From Streptomyces sp. HB132 (GTDB lineage: Bacteria; Actinomycetota; Actinomycetes; Streptomycetales; Streptomycetaceae), in NCBI RefSeq assembly GCF_016909575.1, contig NZ_JAFBGA010000012.1, positions 62,001 through 126,000 on the forward strand: a stretch of 64,000 nt of DNA, in the 5' to 3' direction. Position numbers and translations under genes: made by a program. Below the pieces are notes generated by a model. That model was given only the letters and a program-made list of their open reading frames with translations, searched no databases and was not told where the DNA came from. This document shows positions 41,836 through 51,498 of the stretch, piece by piece; position 1 is the first letter of the stretch; each line of letters begins with the position of its first letter.

Positions 41836-42655
41836 TCAGCGCACGACCGCCTTGGTCGCCTTGCTGACGGCGGACCCGTCACTGTGGCCGGTGCGACGCG
41901 CCGTCACCTTGACCGTGATCTTCTTGTCCTTCTGGGCGGTCCTGAGCGTCAGGGAGGTCTTGGTCGCCCCCTTGATCGCCTTGCCGCCGGCGTACCACTG
42001 GTAGGTGTACGAGGACGGAGCCGGCGTCCACGTGCCCCGGGCCACCTTCAGCACCTTGCCCACCTTGGCGGTGCCCGAGACGGTGGGCGCCTTGGTGGCC
42101 TTGGGAGCGGCGCCCTTGGCGACGGTCACGGCCGTCGTCGTGGCGGCCCCGGCGGTGTGGCCGGTGCGCCGGGCGGTGACGGTCACCGAGAGCTTCTTGC
42201 CCTGGAGTGACGCCGGGGCGGTGTAGGTCGACGCGGTCGCCCCCGCCACCGCCTTGCCGTCCGCCTTCCACTGGTAGGTGTAGGAGGTGGCGGCCGGCGA
42301 CCAGACACCGGGCACGGCGGTGAGCTTGGAGCCGACCCTCACGGTGCCGGTGACCTTCGGAGCGGTGGTGGCCTTCGGTGCCGCGCCCTGGGCGACCACG
42401 ACTGCCGCCGAGGTGCCGGTCATGTCGGGAGTGCCGCTCCTGCGGGCGTTGACCGTGACGGTGACCTTCTTGCCCAGCAGCGATGCCGGGAGGACGTACG
42501 ACGAGGCGGTCGCGCCCGTCACCGGCTTGCCGTCGGCGTTCCACTGGTAGGTGTACGACGACGGGCCGCCCGACCATGTGCCGGTGCCGGCGGTCAGCGT
42601 CGCCCCCACCTTGCCGGTGCCGCTGATCGCCGGGGCCGTCAGGTTCGCCAGGGGG
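41836..42655 (-). repeat. three ~270-bp repeats encoding the C-terminal Ig-like modules
   Basis: Three consecutive ~90-residue units share V-G-x-L, S-Y-T-Y-Q-W-x-A-(D/G)-G-K, G-A-T, G-K-K and V-T-(V)-x-A-R-R-(S/T)-G. The third unit, at the C-terminus, is the most divergent (KDKKITVKV). Nucleotide identity is high enough to allow unequal recombination, so copy number may vary between strains. Confidence 0.75.
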
Positions 42656-45324
42656 GCCGCGGTGACCGTGAAGGAACCCTTGCCGTACTCCCACGCGTTG
42701 TGCGTGACGACGCTGAGACTCCAGGTGTCGACGGCGGCCCCGGTCAGGTCGAGGACGGCCGTCAGGGTCCTGCGGTCGGCCGACACCGAGGTGGTGGTCG
42801 CCTCGACGGTCTTGCCGGACCTGTAGATCCGCACGGTGTCGTCCTCGTGCAGCGCCGTGCCGGTGACCTGGAGGGTCACCTTGCTGCCGGTGGCCCCGGT
42901 GGCCGGCGTCACCGCACCGACGGTGACCTTCTCCGGACCGCAGCGGATGGACTTGCAGACGGCTTCGGCCGAGTAGGACGTCTGCGACGCGGTCTCGGGA
43001 AGGGACAGCACGAGGATGCTCGACGTGTCGTCCGAGCCGTACGGTTCGTTGACGTAGCACTCGTATCCGCTCGGGATGTAGCGCATGCAGCCGTTGTCGA
43101 GGCTCGCGTCGTACAGCGCCGGGACCGCGGTCGTGGTCGCGCCCGCGGTGTCGCTGATCTTCATGTCGAAGCGGTCGTTGTACGCGGTCGGAAGCGCCGC
43201 GCACACCGCGCTGTGCTGCTCGTCCAGCGTGCCGGTGACGGGGCCGTACCCGTAGCTGACGTTGGGCACCTTCACGCACTCGTCCGCCGGGCCGGTCGCC
43301 GTGGCGACGCGGAGGGCGTCGAAGCGGTAGGAGGGCGCCGCCTTCAGACCCGTACGTACGGTGACGAGCACCTGGTAGCGGGTGGAACCGGTCACCGCGC
43401 ACGCCTGGTTCTTGTTGCAGAGGGCCTCGCCGTCGGCACCGTAGGCGACGACGTTCGCGGTGCCCAGGGCGTCACGCACGTCGAGGTGCAGGGTGTCCTT
43501 CGCGTCGGCCGTGGTGACCTGGCGGCAGACCAGCGCGCCGGGGGCGCCCATGGTGCCGCCCGTGGACGGCCCGCCGACCTCGGCAGCGGGGTTCGCCGTG
43601 CAGCCCTTGGCGGTCGAGGTGACGTCGCGCCGGGTCAGGGTGTACTCGGCGGCGGTGTCGCGCCCGGTGACGAGCACCGTGTGGGCGACTCCGGGTGCAA
43701 GTGCGCAGGTGGTCCAGGTGGAGAGGGAGGAGTAGATCGAGCAGACCTGCTTGCCGTCCGCGTCCAGGACGGAGAACTGAGCGGTGGACGTCGTACCCGG
43801 GGTCGCCTGGAGCTGCAGGTTCTCCCGCGCGCTGTGGTCGTCGGCCGGAATGCTCAGGCACCGCGAGAACACGCCCTCGCCGGTCGAGAAGCGCGCCGTG
43901 GGACTGTCCGCCGAGAAGTCGCCCGCCGGAACGGCCGGGCAGCCGCTCGCCGCGTCCGTGCGGTGCAGGGCGAACGTGTAGTCCCCGGTGGGCTTCTCCT
44001 CGCTGTCGGTCGAGACCAGGAGCCGGAAGGGCGCCTTGCCCGTGAGCTCGCAGGTGCCGCCCGAGAGGTCGCTCCCCTCGCACCGCTGCACGCCGTCGGC
44101 GTCCACGGCGATCACGTCCGCGCGTGGTGAGGAGCCGCTGAGGGGTTTGAGCACGGCCATGCGCGCCCCTGCCGGGAACGGCAGCGCAAGGCAGTCGATC
44201 TCGCCGACCGCCGTGAACGCGGAGGTGTACAGACCGGGTTCGGCCGGTACACAGCCGTCGGCGGAGGACCGGTCGATGATCAGGGTCGAGTCGTCGGTGA
44301 GGACGGTGTAGGCGCCGGCCGCCGGGAGGGAGCATCCCGACCACGTGGTGCAGACGGTCTTCCCCTCCCGGTCGTACACGGCGAGCGTGGTGCGGCTGGA
44401 CGAGCCGACCCCGTACACGTCGTAGCGTCCGGCGGCCGGGGCCTGGAAGGTCTTGCACCCGGTGGCCGAGCCCGCTGCCGTGGGCGCGGAGCCGTAGGTG
44501 TTGAGCGGGACACTCGCGCAGCCGGCCGGTTCGGAGAGCCTGCGGATCTTGAGGGTGTACTCGGCGGGGTAGCCCCGCTCCGCGTCACTGACCTGCGACA
44601 GAACTCTGTAGGGCCCGTCGCCGGGCAGCACGCAGCCGTCGCTGTCGTCCTCGTTGAACCGGGGGCAGATGTGTGCCCCGGTCCCGTCGGTGATCCAGGA
44701 CCCGCTGCCACCCGACACGGTGGTCCTGATCGTGCTGGTGATCCGCTCGCCGGGCTTCGCGGCGAAGGGCTGGCACTGGATGGCCGTGGGGCCGGCCGCC
44801 GATCCCGTGAGCGGGGCGCTGTCCCAGGCGGTACCGGTCTCGGGGGAGCAGCCCTCGTCCGTCCGCAGCGGGGTGAGAGCGACGGTGGGCCTGCTCGGGT
44901 CCGGCCAGTTGTTGTACAGCTTGAGCGTGTACGCGCCCTCGTGGCCCAGGTCGCACCAGCCGGCGCCCCACCGGGGGTCGTAGCAGTCGACCTCGGTCTC
45001 GCCGTCGAAGACGGACGGGTAGGTGTTCTCCGTACCGGCTCCGCTCACGATCAGCCGGTGCAGGCCGGGCTGCTCCACGTCGACCGTGAAGCAGACGGCC
45101 CCCTCCCCCGGGACTTGCACCGTGCCCTCGGCGGGGGCGACTTCGCCGAAGGCCGACAGCGGAAGCGGGGTGCAGTCCTCGGCCGCCGCGGTGGTGCCCG
45201 CCGGACCGGTGGCGGAAGCCTGCGACGTCCCCGTGGGCAGTATCAGTGACAGCAGGACCGACAAGGTGAGCAGAAGGGCGGGACGGACCGCGGTTCTCGC
45301 GGCCGTACCCAGGCGGTGTGGCAT
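41836..45324 (-). CDS. large secreted multidomain protein with three C-terminal Ig-like repeats
   Basis: A 1162-residue exported protein. The signal peptide is at 1-~36 (LLLTLSVLLSLILPTGTSQASA). About 800 residues follow, made of roughly eight cysteine-paired beta modules of ~100 residues; each starts near a 'C..LP' element and contains a second cysteine. An IPT/TIG-like segment (VTPATGATGSKVTLQVTGTAL) comes next. The end is three ~90-residue repeats with the TYQW-ADGK core. It has no LPXTG anchor, membrane tail or catalytic motif. It is probably an extracellular or wall-associated adhesive or binding protein. ATG at 45324 follows GGGGGG-AACGGAA. It is divergent from the membrane-protein gene at 45608. 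Confidence 0.8.
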   Translation of the reverse strand: MPHRLGTAARTAVRPALLLTLSVLLSLILPTGTSQASATGPAGTTAAAEDCTPLPLSAFGEVAPAEGTVQVPGEGAVCFTVDVEQPGLHRLIVSGAGTENTYPSVFDGETEVDCYDPRWGAGWCDLGHEGAYTLKLYNNWPDPSRPTVALTPLRTDEGCSPETGTAWDSAPLTGSAAGPTAIQCQPFAAKPGERITSTIRTTVSGGSGSWITDGTGAHICPRFNEDDSDGCVLPGDGPYRVLSQVSDAERGYPAEYTLKIRRLSEPAGCASVPLNTYGSAPTAAGSATGCKTFQAPAAGRYDVYGVGSSSRTTLAVYDREGKTVCTTWSGCSLPAAGAYTVLTDDSTLIIDRSSADGCVPAEPGLYTSAFTAVGEIDCLALPFPAGARMAVLKPLSGSSPRADVIAVDADGVQRCEGSDLSGGTCELTGKAPFRLLVSTDSEEKPTGDYTFALHRTDAASGCPAVPAGDFSADSPTARFSTGEGVFSRCLSIPADDHSARENLQLQATPGTTSTAQFSVLDADGKQVCSIYSSLSTWTTCALAPGVAHTVLVTGRDTAAEYTLTRRDVTSTAKGCTANPAAEVGGPSTGGTMGAPGALVCRQVTTADAKDTLHLDVRDALGTANVVAYGADGEALCNKNQACAVTGSTRYQVLVTVRTGLKAAPSYRFDALRVATATGPADECVKVPNVSYGYGPVTGTLDEQHSAVCAALPTAYNDRFDMKISDTAGATTTAVPALYDASLDNGCMRYIPSGYECYVNEPYGSDDTSSILVLSLPETASQTSYSAEAVCKSIRCGPEKVTVGAVTPATGATGSKVTLQVTGTALHEDDTVRIYRSGKTVEATTTSVSADRRTLTAVLDLTGAAVDTWSLSVVTHNAWEYGKGSFTVTAAPLANLTAPAISGTGKVGATLTAGTGTWSGGPSSYTYQWNADGKPVTGATASSYVLPASLLGKKVTVTVNARRSGTPDMTGTSAAVVVAQGAAPKATTAPKVTGTVRVGSKLTAVPGVWSPAATSYTYQWKADGKAVAGATASTYTAPASLQGKKLSVTVTARRTGHTAGAATTTAVTVAKGAAPKATKAPTVSGTAKVGKVLKVARGTWTPAPSSYTYQWYAGGKAIKGATKTSLTLRTAQKDKKITVKVTARRTGHSDGSAVSKATKAVVR

Positions 45325-45607
45325 TTCCGTTCCCCCCGGAGCGGTGAAGTGAGCCGTGCGCCGGAGCCGCCGCGTGCCGGGCGGGCTCGACGACGCCGAG
45401 CGCGCCCCTGTCATGTGTAGGACATGTAGAGAGCGCATGTGATGATCGCACAGATGCGCGCTCCCACACCTGCCGATTCCCGTCCTCCGGACAGCGCCCG
45501 CCCGCAGGGCACGACGGGGCCACCACGGGCCGGCGACACCGTGATCCACGCGTGATCATGACCCCGTAACCTCCCATCGGCCAGGGGGAATTCACGGGGT
45601 GTGATCG

Positions 45608-46786
45608 ATGCGGGGGCAGTTCATGACATACGGACGCGCGGCGATACCGGTACTGACCGGAGCGCTGCTGCTCACGGCACTGCTGTGGTGGGCGGGGGCG
45701 AGCGTGAACGCGCTGCATCTCCGGGGCACCGCCGAGGTGATCGGCAGCCAGTCGGCCGCCGACCTGGAGCACTGGCTCACCCCCTGGTCGTACCATCCGC
45801 CGGAATCGGTCCGGCTGGGCACCACCCTGCCGGGCGGGACCGTCGGCGACGGCTATATCGCCCTGCACGGGACCGCGATGCAGATCAGGTTCGCCGCGGT
45901 CTTCGCCTTCTTCGTGCCGGGGGCGCTGCTCCTCGTGCGCAGGCTGCCTCCGGTGAACCGCAGGACGCCGGCCACGCTGGCGGCGGTGTGGGCCTGGGGC
46001 ATGGTGGCCGGGACCCTGGCCGTGACCGTCTCCGCGCCGTGGGTGATCGCGTCGCAGGGGCGCGGCAGTTACCGCTTCCTGCCCCAGCTGGCGGGCATGA
46101 TGACCGCCGGACGGCAGATCCTGGTGCCCGCCGCGCTGGTCGCCGCGGTGGTCACCGTGCTGGTCGCCCGGATCACCGCCAAGGGCGCCGGTGACCTGCC
46201 CCGGACGGTCGTCCCCCCGCGCGTCGCGCGGACGGCGGCCACCGCGGGGACCCTCGTCATCGCGCTGTCCCTGGTCGTCCTCTCGTACCAGCCGGTCGCC
46301 GCCGAAATCCAGGCCGTCTCCCTGTCCGGGCGGCTGTTCTCCGAGCCCGGCGACTTCCTGCGCCAGTGGCTGCTGCTCGGCGGCTGGGCCGGCCCGGCGG
46401 GCACGCCGTTCGGCAACTGGCTGCTGTACCGCGCCGCCGACGGGCTGCTGCTCGCCGTGGTGTGGTGCGCGCTGCGGTGGCTCCCCGGGCTGCTGACCCG
46501 TGTCACGATCCCGGCGATGGCGGCCGGGGCGGTCTGCGCGACCGTCACCGGACTGCTGGCGGGCCAGCTGCTGCGGATCGGGCTGGACGCGACGGGCCTG
46601 GCCATGCTCTACGGGCCGGTGCACGTGATGTCGTCCATCGGGACCGGAGTGCCCGCCGCCCTGGCCGTCGGCTCGGTGGCGGGAGCCGTCGCGGCCCTGC
46701 CCCTGCGGTGGGCGGGCGGCCGCACGCAGGACGCAGGCGCCCCTGGACCGACCGCCACGGTGCCGGACGGCCCCGCCGCCGCATGA
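45608..46786 (+). CDS. polytopic membrane protein, unknown function
   Basis: A 392-residue protein with about eight hydrophobic helices: PVLTGALLLTALLWWAGAS (~10-28), FAAVFAFFVPGALLLV, AAVWAWGMVAGTLAVTV, ILVPAALVAAVVTVLVA, LVIALSLVVLSY, a W/G-rich pair near 255-295, GAVCATVTGLLAGQLL and GVPAALAVGSVAGAVAAL. A hydrophilic loop follows helix 1 (SAADLEHWLTPWSYHPPESVRLG). I recognise no family motif. Two starts are possible, ATG at 45608 or at 45623 (MTYGRAAIP, with GGGGGC upstream). It is divergent from the secreted repeat-protein gene with a 283-bp gap, and convergent with pbpA through a strong hairpin. Confidence 0.75.
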   Translation: MRGQFMTYGRAAIPVLTGALLLTALLWWAGASVNALHLRGTAEVIGSQSAADLEHWLTPWSYHPPESVRLGTTLPGGTVGDGYIALHGTAMQIRFAAVFAFFVPGALLLVRRLPPVNRRTPATLAAVWAWGMVAGTLAVTVSAPWVIASQGRGSYRFLPQLAGMMTAGRQILVPAALVAAVVTVLVARITAKGAGDLPRTVVPPRVARTAATAGTLVIALSLVVLSYQPVAAEIQAVSLSGRLFSEPGDFLRQWLLLGGWAGPAGTPFGNWLLYRAADGLLLAVVWCALRWLPGLLTRVTIPAMAAGAVCATVTGLLAGQLLRIGLDATGLAMLYGPVHVMSSIGTGVPAALAVGSVAGAVAALPLRWAGGRTQDAGAPGPTATVPDGPAAA

Positions 46787-46789
46787 CGC

Positions 46790-46824
46790 GACCGCCCGCC
46801 CGGCGATGCGCCGGGCGGGCGGTC
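46790..46824. terminator. bidirectional terminator between the membrane-protein gene and pbpA
   Basis: GACCGCCCGCCCGGC and its complement form a 15-bp perfect stem with loop GATGC, starting four bases after one stop codon and ending 17 bases before the other. Confidence 0.85.
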
Positions 46825-46840
46825 GGGGACGAGGCCGGGC

Positions 46841-48325
46841 CTACTTCCCCAGCACCGACTGCATCACGCTCCGGGCGATCGGGCCGCCCAGGCCGCCGCC
46901 CGAGATGTCCGAGCGGGAGATGTCCATCGCGGTCGGGTCGATGAACACCGCGACCGCCACCGCCTGGCCGTCGGGGTTCTTGCCGTACGAGACGAACCAT
47001 CCGTACGGGACTTCCTTGCTCACGTCGTCACCGCGCTGCGCCGTACCGGTCTTGCCGCCCACCGTCACGCCGTCGATCAGGGCGCGCTTCGCGCTGCCCT
47101 CCGCGGCGGTGAACTCCATCATCTCCTGGACCTTCTTCGCCGTCTCCTCCGAGACCGCCTGGCTCTTGAGCTGCGGTTCGTGCTTCTCCAGGGTGGACAG
47201 GTCCGGGCCGCGCAGCTCGTCCACGATGTACGGCTGCATCAGCTTGCCGTTGTTCGCGAGGGCGGCCGTCACCATGGCCATCTGCATCGGCGTGCTGGTG
47301 AGGCTGCCCTGGCCCATGCCGGTGAGGGCGGTGCCGGGCTTGTCGAGCTCCTCCGGGTAGAGGCTCTTCGAGGCGAGCATGTCACCGAAGGCGTCCGAGT
47401 AGACGTCCTCGTTGAAGCCGAACTTCTCGGCCGTCTCCCTCATCCCCTCGTCCCCGACCTTGAGGGCGGCGTCCAGGAAGACGTTGTTGCAGGAGTACTG
47501 CATGGCCGTCTTCATCGACGCCTTGTTGCACGTCGCGTCGCCGGCCTCACTGCTGATCCTGCTCGACGACAGCGGCAGCGGGTACGGGGAGACCGCGTCG
47601 GTCCGCGCGTCGACGTCGTCGACGACGCCGTGCTCCAGTGCCGCGGCAGCCGTCAGGATCTTGAAGGTGGAGCCGGGCGGGAAGGTCTCGCGCAACGGCC
47701 GGTTGGCCAGGGGCTTGCCCTTCTCGTCGATCAGGGCCTGGAACTTGTCGCCTTCCTTGAAGGAGTTTCCGGCGAAGACCGAGGGGTCGTACGAGGGCGT
47801 CGAGACCAGCGCGAGGACCTTGCCGGTCGCCGGCTCGAGGGCGACGACCGCACCCCGGGCGTCGAGGTCGGTCAGGCCCTTGTAGGCCGCCGCCTGCGCC
47901 TTCGGGTCGATGGTGGTGACCACATCGCCGGCGCGCCGCTCCTCACCGGTGAGGATGTCCTTGGCGTGCCGGAAGGCGAAGCGCTCGTCCTGGCCGCTGA
48001 GGATGCTGTCGTACGTCTTCTCCAGGAGGGACATGCCCTGCGCCTGGGAGGCGTAGCCGGTGACGGGGGCGTACATCGGGCCCTGCTTGAAGGTGCGCTG
48101 GTATTTGAAGTCGGTCCCCTCGACCAGCTTCGACCCGGTGATCGCCTTGCCGCCCACGATGATGTCGCCGCGCGGAGTGGCGAACTGGGTGATCTTGACC
48201 CGTCGGTTGTGCTCGTGGGTGGCCAGTTCCTCGCGCTGGGCGTACTGGAGCCAGTTGGTCCGTATCAGTAGAGCGAGCATCAACAGCCCGCAGAATATGG
48301 CTATGTGCCGCAACGGCCTGTTCAT
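46841..48325 (-). CDS. pbpA: penicillin-binding protein 2-class transpeptidase (PbpA type)
   Basis: A 494-residue monofunctional class B penicillin-binding protein. One N-terminal membrane anchor (~6-24, HIAIFCGLLMLALLIRTNW) precedes a short pedestal domain with TPRGDIIVGG. In the transpeptidase domain, S-T-F-K (~218) holds the nucleophile, S-C-N (~279) is the second motif and K-T-G-T-A (~424) the third. It cross-links peptidoglycan outside the membrane. The size and short pedestal fit PbpA of actinomycetes, usually encoded near rodA/ftsW-type genes and ser/thr kinases; those are not adjacent here, so it may be a lone paralogue. ATG at 48325 follows GGGAGCACG. Confidence 0.9.
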   Translation of the reverse strand: MNRPLRHIAIFCGLLMLALLIRTNWLQYAQREELATHEHNRRVKITQFATPRGDIIVGGKAITGSKLVEGTDFKYQRTFKQGPMYAPVTGYASQAQGMSLLEKTYDSILSGQDERFAFRHAKDILTGEERRAGDVVTTIDPKAQAAAYKGLTDLDARGAVVALEPATGKVLALVSTPSYDPSVFAGNSFKEGDKFQALIDEKGKPLANRPLRETFPPGSTFKILTAAAALEHGVVDDVDARTDAVSPYPLPLSSSRISSEAGDATCNKASMKTAMQYSCNNVFLDAALKVGDEGMRETAEKFGFNEDVYSDAFGDMLASKSLYPEELDKPGTALTGMGQGSLTSTPMQMAMVTAALANNGKLMQPYIVDELRGPDLSTLEKHEPQLKSQAVSEETAKKVQEMMEFTAAEGSAKRALIDGVTVGGKTGTAQRGDDVSKEVPYGWFVSYGKNPDGQAVAVAVFIDPTAMDISRSDISGGGLGGPIARSVMQSVLGK

Positions 48326-48461
48326 CGTGCTCCCGCTCCCCAGGCAGCCGAGCACACACGCACACGGGCCGCACCATCGATGTCCGGAGGTGATAGATGC
48401 GATTTTAGCTCTGCCGGTTGCACCGGAAGATCACCCCGCCAGGTTATCGGCCTGAGGTCTC

Positions 48462-49307
48462 TCACAGATACGCCGCATAGGCGTCCAGCGCGCGCAGCAC
48501 CTCGGCCTCCGGGGCCGGGGGTAGTTGCAGGACGACCTCGTCGACCCCCAGATCCGCGTAGTACGCCAGCTTCCCCGGAGAGGGCACGACGGCGTAGGGA
48601 ACCACCTGGAGCTGCTCGGGGTCGCGTCCCGCGTCCTCCCAGGCGGCTCGCAGCTTCGGCACGGACTCCGACAGACCGCGCCCGCCGATGGGCAGCCAGC
48701 CGTCCGCCTCCCGGGCGATCCGCGCGAACAGCTTCGGCCCGGCCGCCCCGCCGATCAGGGTGCGCGGGCCGTTCACCGGACCGCGTGGCCTCTGCACCGG
48801 CTTCGGATGGGCGTGGCTCGCCCGGACAGAGCCGAACTCACCCTTGTACGCGGTCGGTTCGTCCGCCCACAGCGCCCGCATCAGGGCCAGCCGGTCGCTG
48901 CCGAGCGCGCGGCGCGTCGCCCACTCCACGCCGTGATCGGCGGCCTCCTCCACGTTCCAGCCGTAGCCGATGCCGAGCGTGAGACGGCCGCCGGAGAGGT
49001 GGTCGAGAGTGGCGGCCTGCTTCGCCAGATCGATGGGGTCGTGCTGGGCGATGAGCGTGATGCCGGTGCCGAGCGCCAGCCGCTCGGTGACGGCGGCGGC
49101 CTGTCCCAGCGCGACGAAGGGGTCCAGGGTGCGGCCGTACTCGGCCGGCAGCTCGCCGCCCGCCGGATAGGGCGTCTCCCGGCTCACCGGGATGTGGGTG
49201 TGTTCGGGCAGGTACAGCCCGGCGAACCCCCGCTGCTCCAGCTCGCGTGCGAGCCGTACCGGTGTGATCGTCTCGTCGGTGAGGAAGATCGTTGTGGCGA
49301 TCCGCAT
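48462..49307 (-). CDS. LLM-class F420-dependent oxidoreductase (TIGR03619-like)
   Basis: A 281-residue luciferase-like TIM barrel. Key segments are LEQRGFAGLYLPEHTHIPVSRETPYP (~26-52; TIGR03619 pattern), ALGTGITLIAQHDPIDLAKQAATLDHLSGGRLTLGIGYGW (split over ~82-125) and GGAAGPKLFARIAREADGWLP (~188-208). Such enzymes use reduced F420 to reduce or oxidise xenobiotics and secondary metabolites; the substrate is unknown. The cofactor is consistent with fbiC in this window. ATG at 49307 has GGAGGT seven bases upstream. Downstream, codirectional pbpA starts 136 bases away. Confidence 0.85.
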   Translation of the reverse strand: MRIATTIFLTDETITPVRLARELEQRGFAGLYLPEHTHIPVSRETPYPAGGELPAEYGRTLDPFVALGQAAAVTERLALGTGITLIAQHDPIDLAKQAATLDHLSGGRLTLGIGYGWNVEEAADHGVEWATRRALGSDRLALMRALWADEPTAYKGEFGSVRASHAHPKPVQRPRGPVNGPRTLIGGAAGPKLFARIAREADGWLPIGGRGLSESVPKLRAAWEDAGRDPEQLQVVPYAVVPSPGKLAYYADLGVDEVVLQLPPAPEAEVLRALDAYAAYL

Positions 49308-49458
49308 GCGAGGCACCTCCGTCGTCGTCCGTGGCGGCTCCACGGTATGCGGTCGAGCGCACCGTGGAGCCCACTCCGCAGAGCCTGTCACTCCCGGGGC
49401 CCGGGTGGCCGAGCGGGTCCGTCGCCGTGCCGGACGCCCGCCCCGGGGCCACCGGGCG

Positions 49459-51375
49459 CTACTTGCGGTACAGCTCCTCGATCTCCGCGTCGAAGTCCCG
49501 CGTGATCGCGTCCCGCTTCAGCTTCAGCGACGGGGTGAGGTGACCGCTCTCCTCGGTGAAGTCCTGCGTCAGGACCGTGAACGCACGGATGGACTCGGCG
49601 CGCGACACGAGGCGGTTGGCCTCGTCGACCGCGCGTTGCAGCGCGGTGCGCAGCTCCTCGTCGTGGACGAGCTCGCGCAGGGGGACGTCCTCCTTCTTAC
49701 GCATCCGGCGCCAGTGCGCGAGGCCGTCCGGCTCCAGGGTGATCAGGGCGCTGATGAACGACCGGTTGTCCCCGACCACCATGCACTGGCTGACCAGCGG
49801 ATGGGCGCGCAGCCAGTCCTCCAGCGGGGCTGGGGCGACGTTCTTGCCGCCGGACGTGATGATGATGTCCTTCTTGCGGCCGGTGATCGTGAGGTAGCCG
49901 TCCTCGTCCAGCGCCCCGAGGTCACCCGTCGCGAACCAGTCGCCCTCCGGATACGGCGTGGCCTCGCCGCGCTCGGTGTCCCAGTAGCCCTTGAAGACCT
50001 GGCCGCCGCTGAGCAGGACCTCTCCGTCGTCCGCGATCCGCACGGCGGTGCCCGGCAGCGGCCAGCCCACCGTGCCCAGCCGCGGTTTGAGGGGTGGGGT
50101 GACCGTGGCGGCGGCGGTGGTCTCGGTCAGGCCGTATCCCTCGAAGATCTGCATGCCCGCCCCCGCGTAGAAGGCGGCGAGCCTGCTCCCCAGCGGTGAG
50201 CCGCCGCAGATCGCGTACCGGACGTGGCCACCCAGCGCGGCGCGGATGCGCCGGTAGACCAGCGGGTCGTAGAGGGCGCGTGCGGCACGGAGTCCGAGGC
50301 CCGGGCCGGGGCCCGTGCCGTGTTCGGCCGCCTCGACCGCCTCGCCGTAGCGCTGCGCGATCCGGGCGGCGCGGTCGAAGGACGAGGCGCGGCCCATCTT
50401 CTCGGCGGTGGCCCGGCCGGTGTTGAAGACCTTCTCCAGGACGTAGGGGATGGCCAGCAGGAACGACGGCTTGAAGCCGGCCAGGTCCGCGAGCAGGTCC
50501 TCGGTCCGGATCGACGGCCCGTGCCCGAGCCGGACCCGGGCGCGCATGCAGCCGATCGCCACCATCCTGCCGAAGACGTGGGAAAGGGGCAGGAACAGAA
50601 GGGTGGACGCCGGATACTTCGACACCGACTTGAAGACCGGGTGGAGCAGTTCGATGGCGTTGTCGACCTCGGCGAAGAAGTTCCCGTGGGTCAGGACACA
50701 GCCCTTGGGCCGGCCGGTGGTGCCCGAGGTGTAGATGAGGGTGGCGGGGCTGTCCGGTTCCAGTGAACCGCGACGAGCGGCGACGACCGCGTCGGGGACG
50801 TCCTTGCCGAGCGTCTTCAGCCGGCCTATGGCGCCCGTGTCGAACTGCCAGAGGTGGACGAGGTCCCCGAGCTGCTGCCGCTCCTGGCTGACCAGCCGGC
50901 CCTGCTCCTTCGTCTCCACGGCGCAGGCGACCGCCCCGGAGTTCTGGAGGATCCAGCGCGTCTGGAAGGCCGAGGAGGTGGGGTAGACGGGAACGGTGAC
51001 CAGCCCGGCCGCCCAGGACGCGAAGTCGAGCAGCGTCCACTCGTAGGTCGTACGCGCCATGATCGCGACCCGGTCACCGCGCTGGAGGCCCTCCGCGATC
51101 AGGCCCTTGGCGACGGCCGTCACCTCTGCGGCGAATGCGTCGGCGGTCACGTCCAGCCAGCTGCCGTCGCTCTGCTTGCGGCTGAGGACCGCCTCGGAGG
51201 GGGCCTCCCGGGCGTTGTCGAAGGGGATCTCGGCGAGCGAGCCCCGACGCACGGTCGGCGCGAGCGGCGGCACGGAGACCTCCCGTACGGTGCCGTCGGC
51301 CGACCGGACCCTGGTGGGCTCGACCAGGACGGGAACGGTGGGCGCGGCGGGTACGGCGGGTTCGGGCGTGGACAC
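49459..51375 (-). CDS. long-chain acyl-CoA synthetase (AMP-dependent, FadD15-like)
   Basis: A 638-residue ATP-dependent ligase that activates long-chain fatty acids. YTSGTTGRPKG is near 213-223, LPLSHVFGRMVA near 260, and GYGLTETTAAATVTPPLKPRLGTVG near 408, split by the family's loop. GDWFATGDLG is near 475 and LTITGRKKDIIITSGGKNVAP near 490, with the hinge aspartate/lysine. AEIEELYRK ends the protein. The long ~45-residue proline/valine-rich N-terminus is likely flexible. GTG at 51375 follows GAGGAG, so I reject the upstream GTG at 51462. It precedes no other gene within 150 bases but lies next to the thiolase on the same strand. Confidence 0.9.
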   Translation of the reverse strand: MSTPEPAVPAAPTVPVLVEPTRVRSADGTVREVSVPPLAPTVRRGSLAEIPFDNAREAPSEAVLSRKQSDGSWLDVTADAFAAEVTAVAKGLIAEGLQRGDRVAIMARTTYEWTLLDFASWAAGLVTVPVYPTSSAFQTRWILQNSGAVACAVETKEQGRLVSQERQQLGDLVHLWQFDTGAIGRLKTLGKDVPDAVVAARRGSLEPDSPATLIYTSGTTGRPKGCVLTHGNFFAEVDNAIELLHPVFKSVSKYPASTLLFLPLSHVFGRMVAIGCMRARVRLGHGPSIRTEDLLADLAGFKPSFLLAIPYVLEKVFNTGRATAEKMGRASSFDRAARIAQRYGEAVEAAEHGTGPGPGLGLRAARALYDPLVYRRIRAALGGHVRYAICGGSPLGSRLAAFYAGAGMQIFEGYGLTETTAAATVTPPLKPRLGTVGWPLPGTAVRIADDGEVLLSGGQVFKGYWDTERGEATPYPEGDWFATGDLGALDEDGYLTITGRKKDIIITSGGKNVAPAPLEDWLRAHPLVSQCMVVGDNRSFISALITLEPDGLAHWRRMRKKEDVPLRELVHDEELRTALQRAVDEANRLVSRAESIRAFTVLTQDFTEESGHLTPSLKLKRDAITRDFDAEIEELYRK

Positions 51376-51498
51376 GATCGGCTCCTCGACATGGGGTCCG
51401 GCGCCGGGCCCGTTGCTGGGGTCCGGCGCCGGGGCGGCTGCTGGGTGCGCGGGGTCGTTCACGTTCGGGATGTGCGGGATGTGCGGCCGGAGCGCGGG

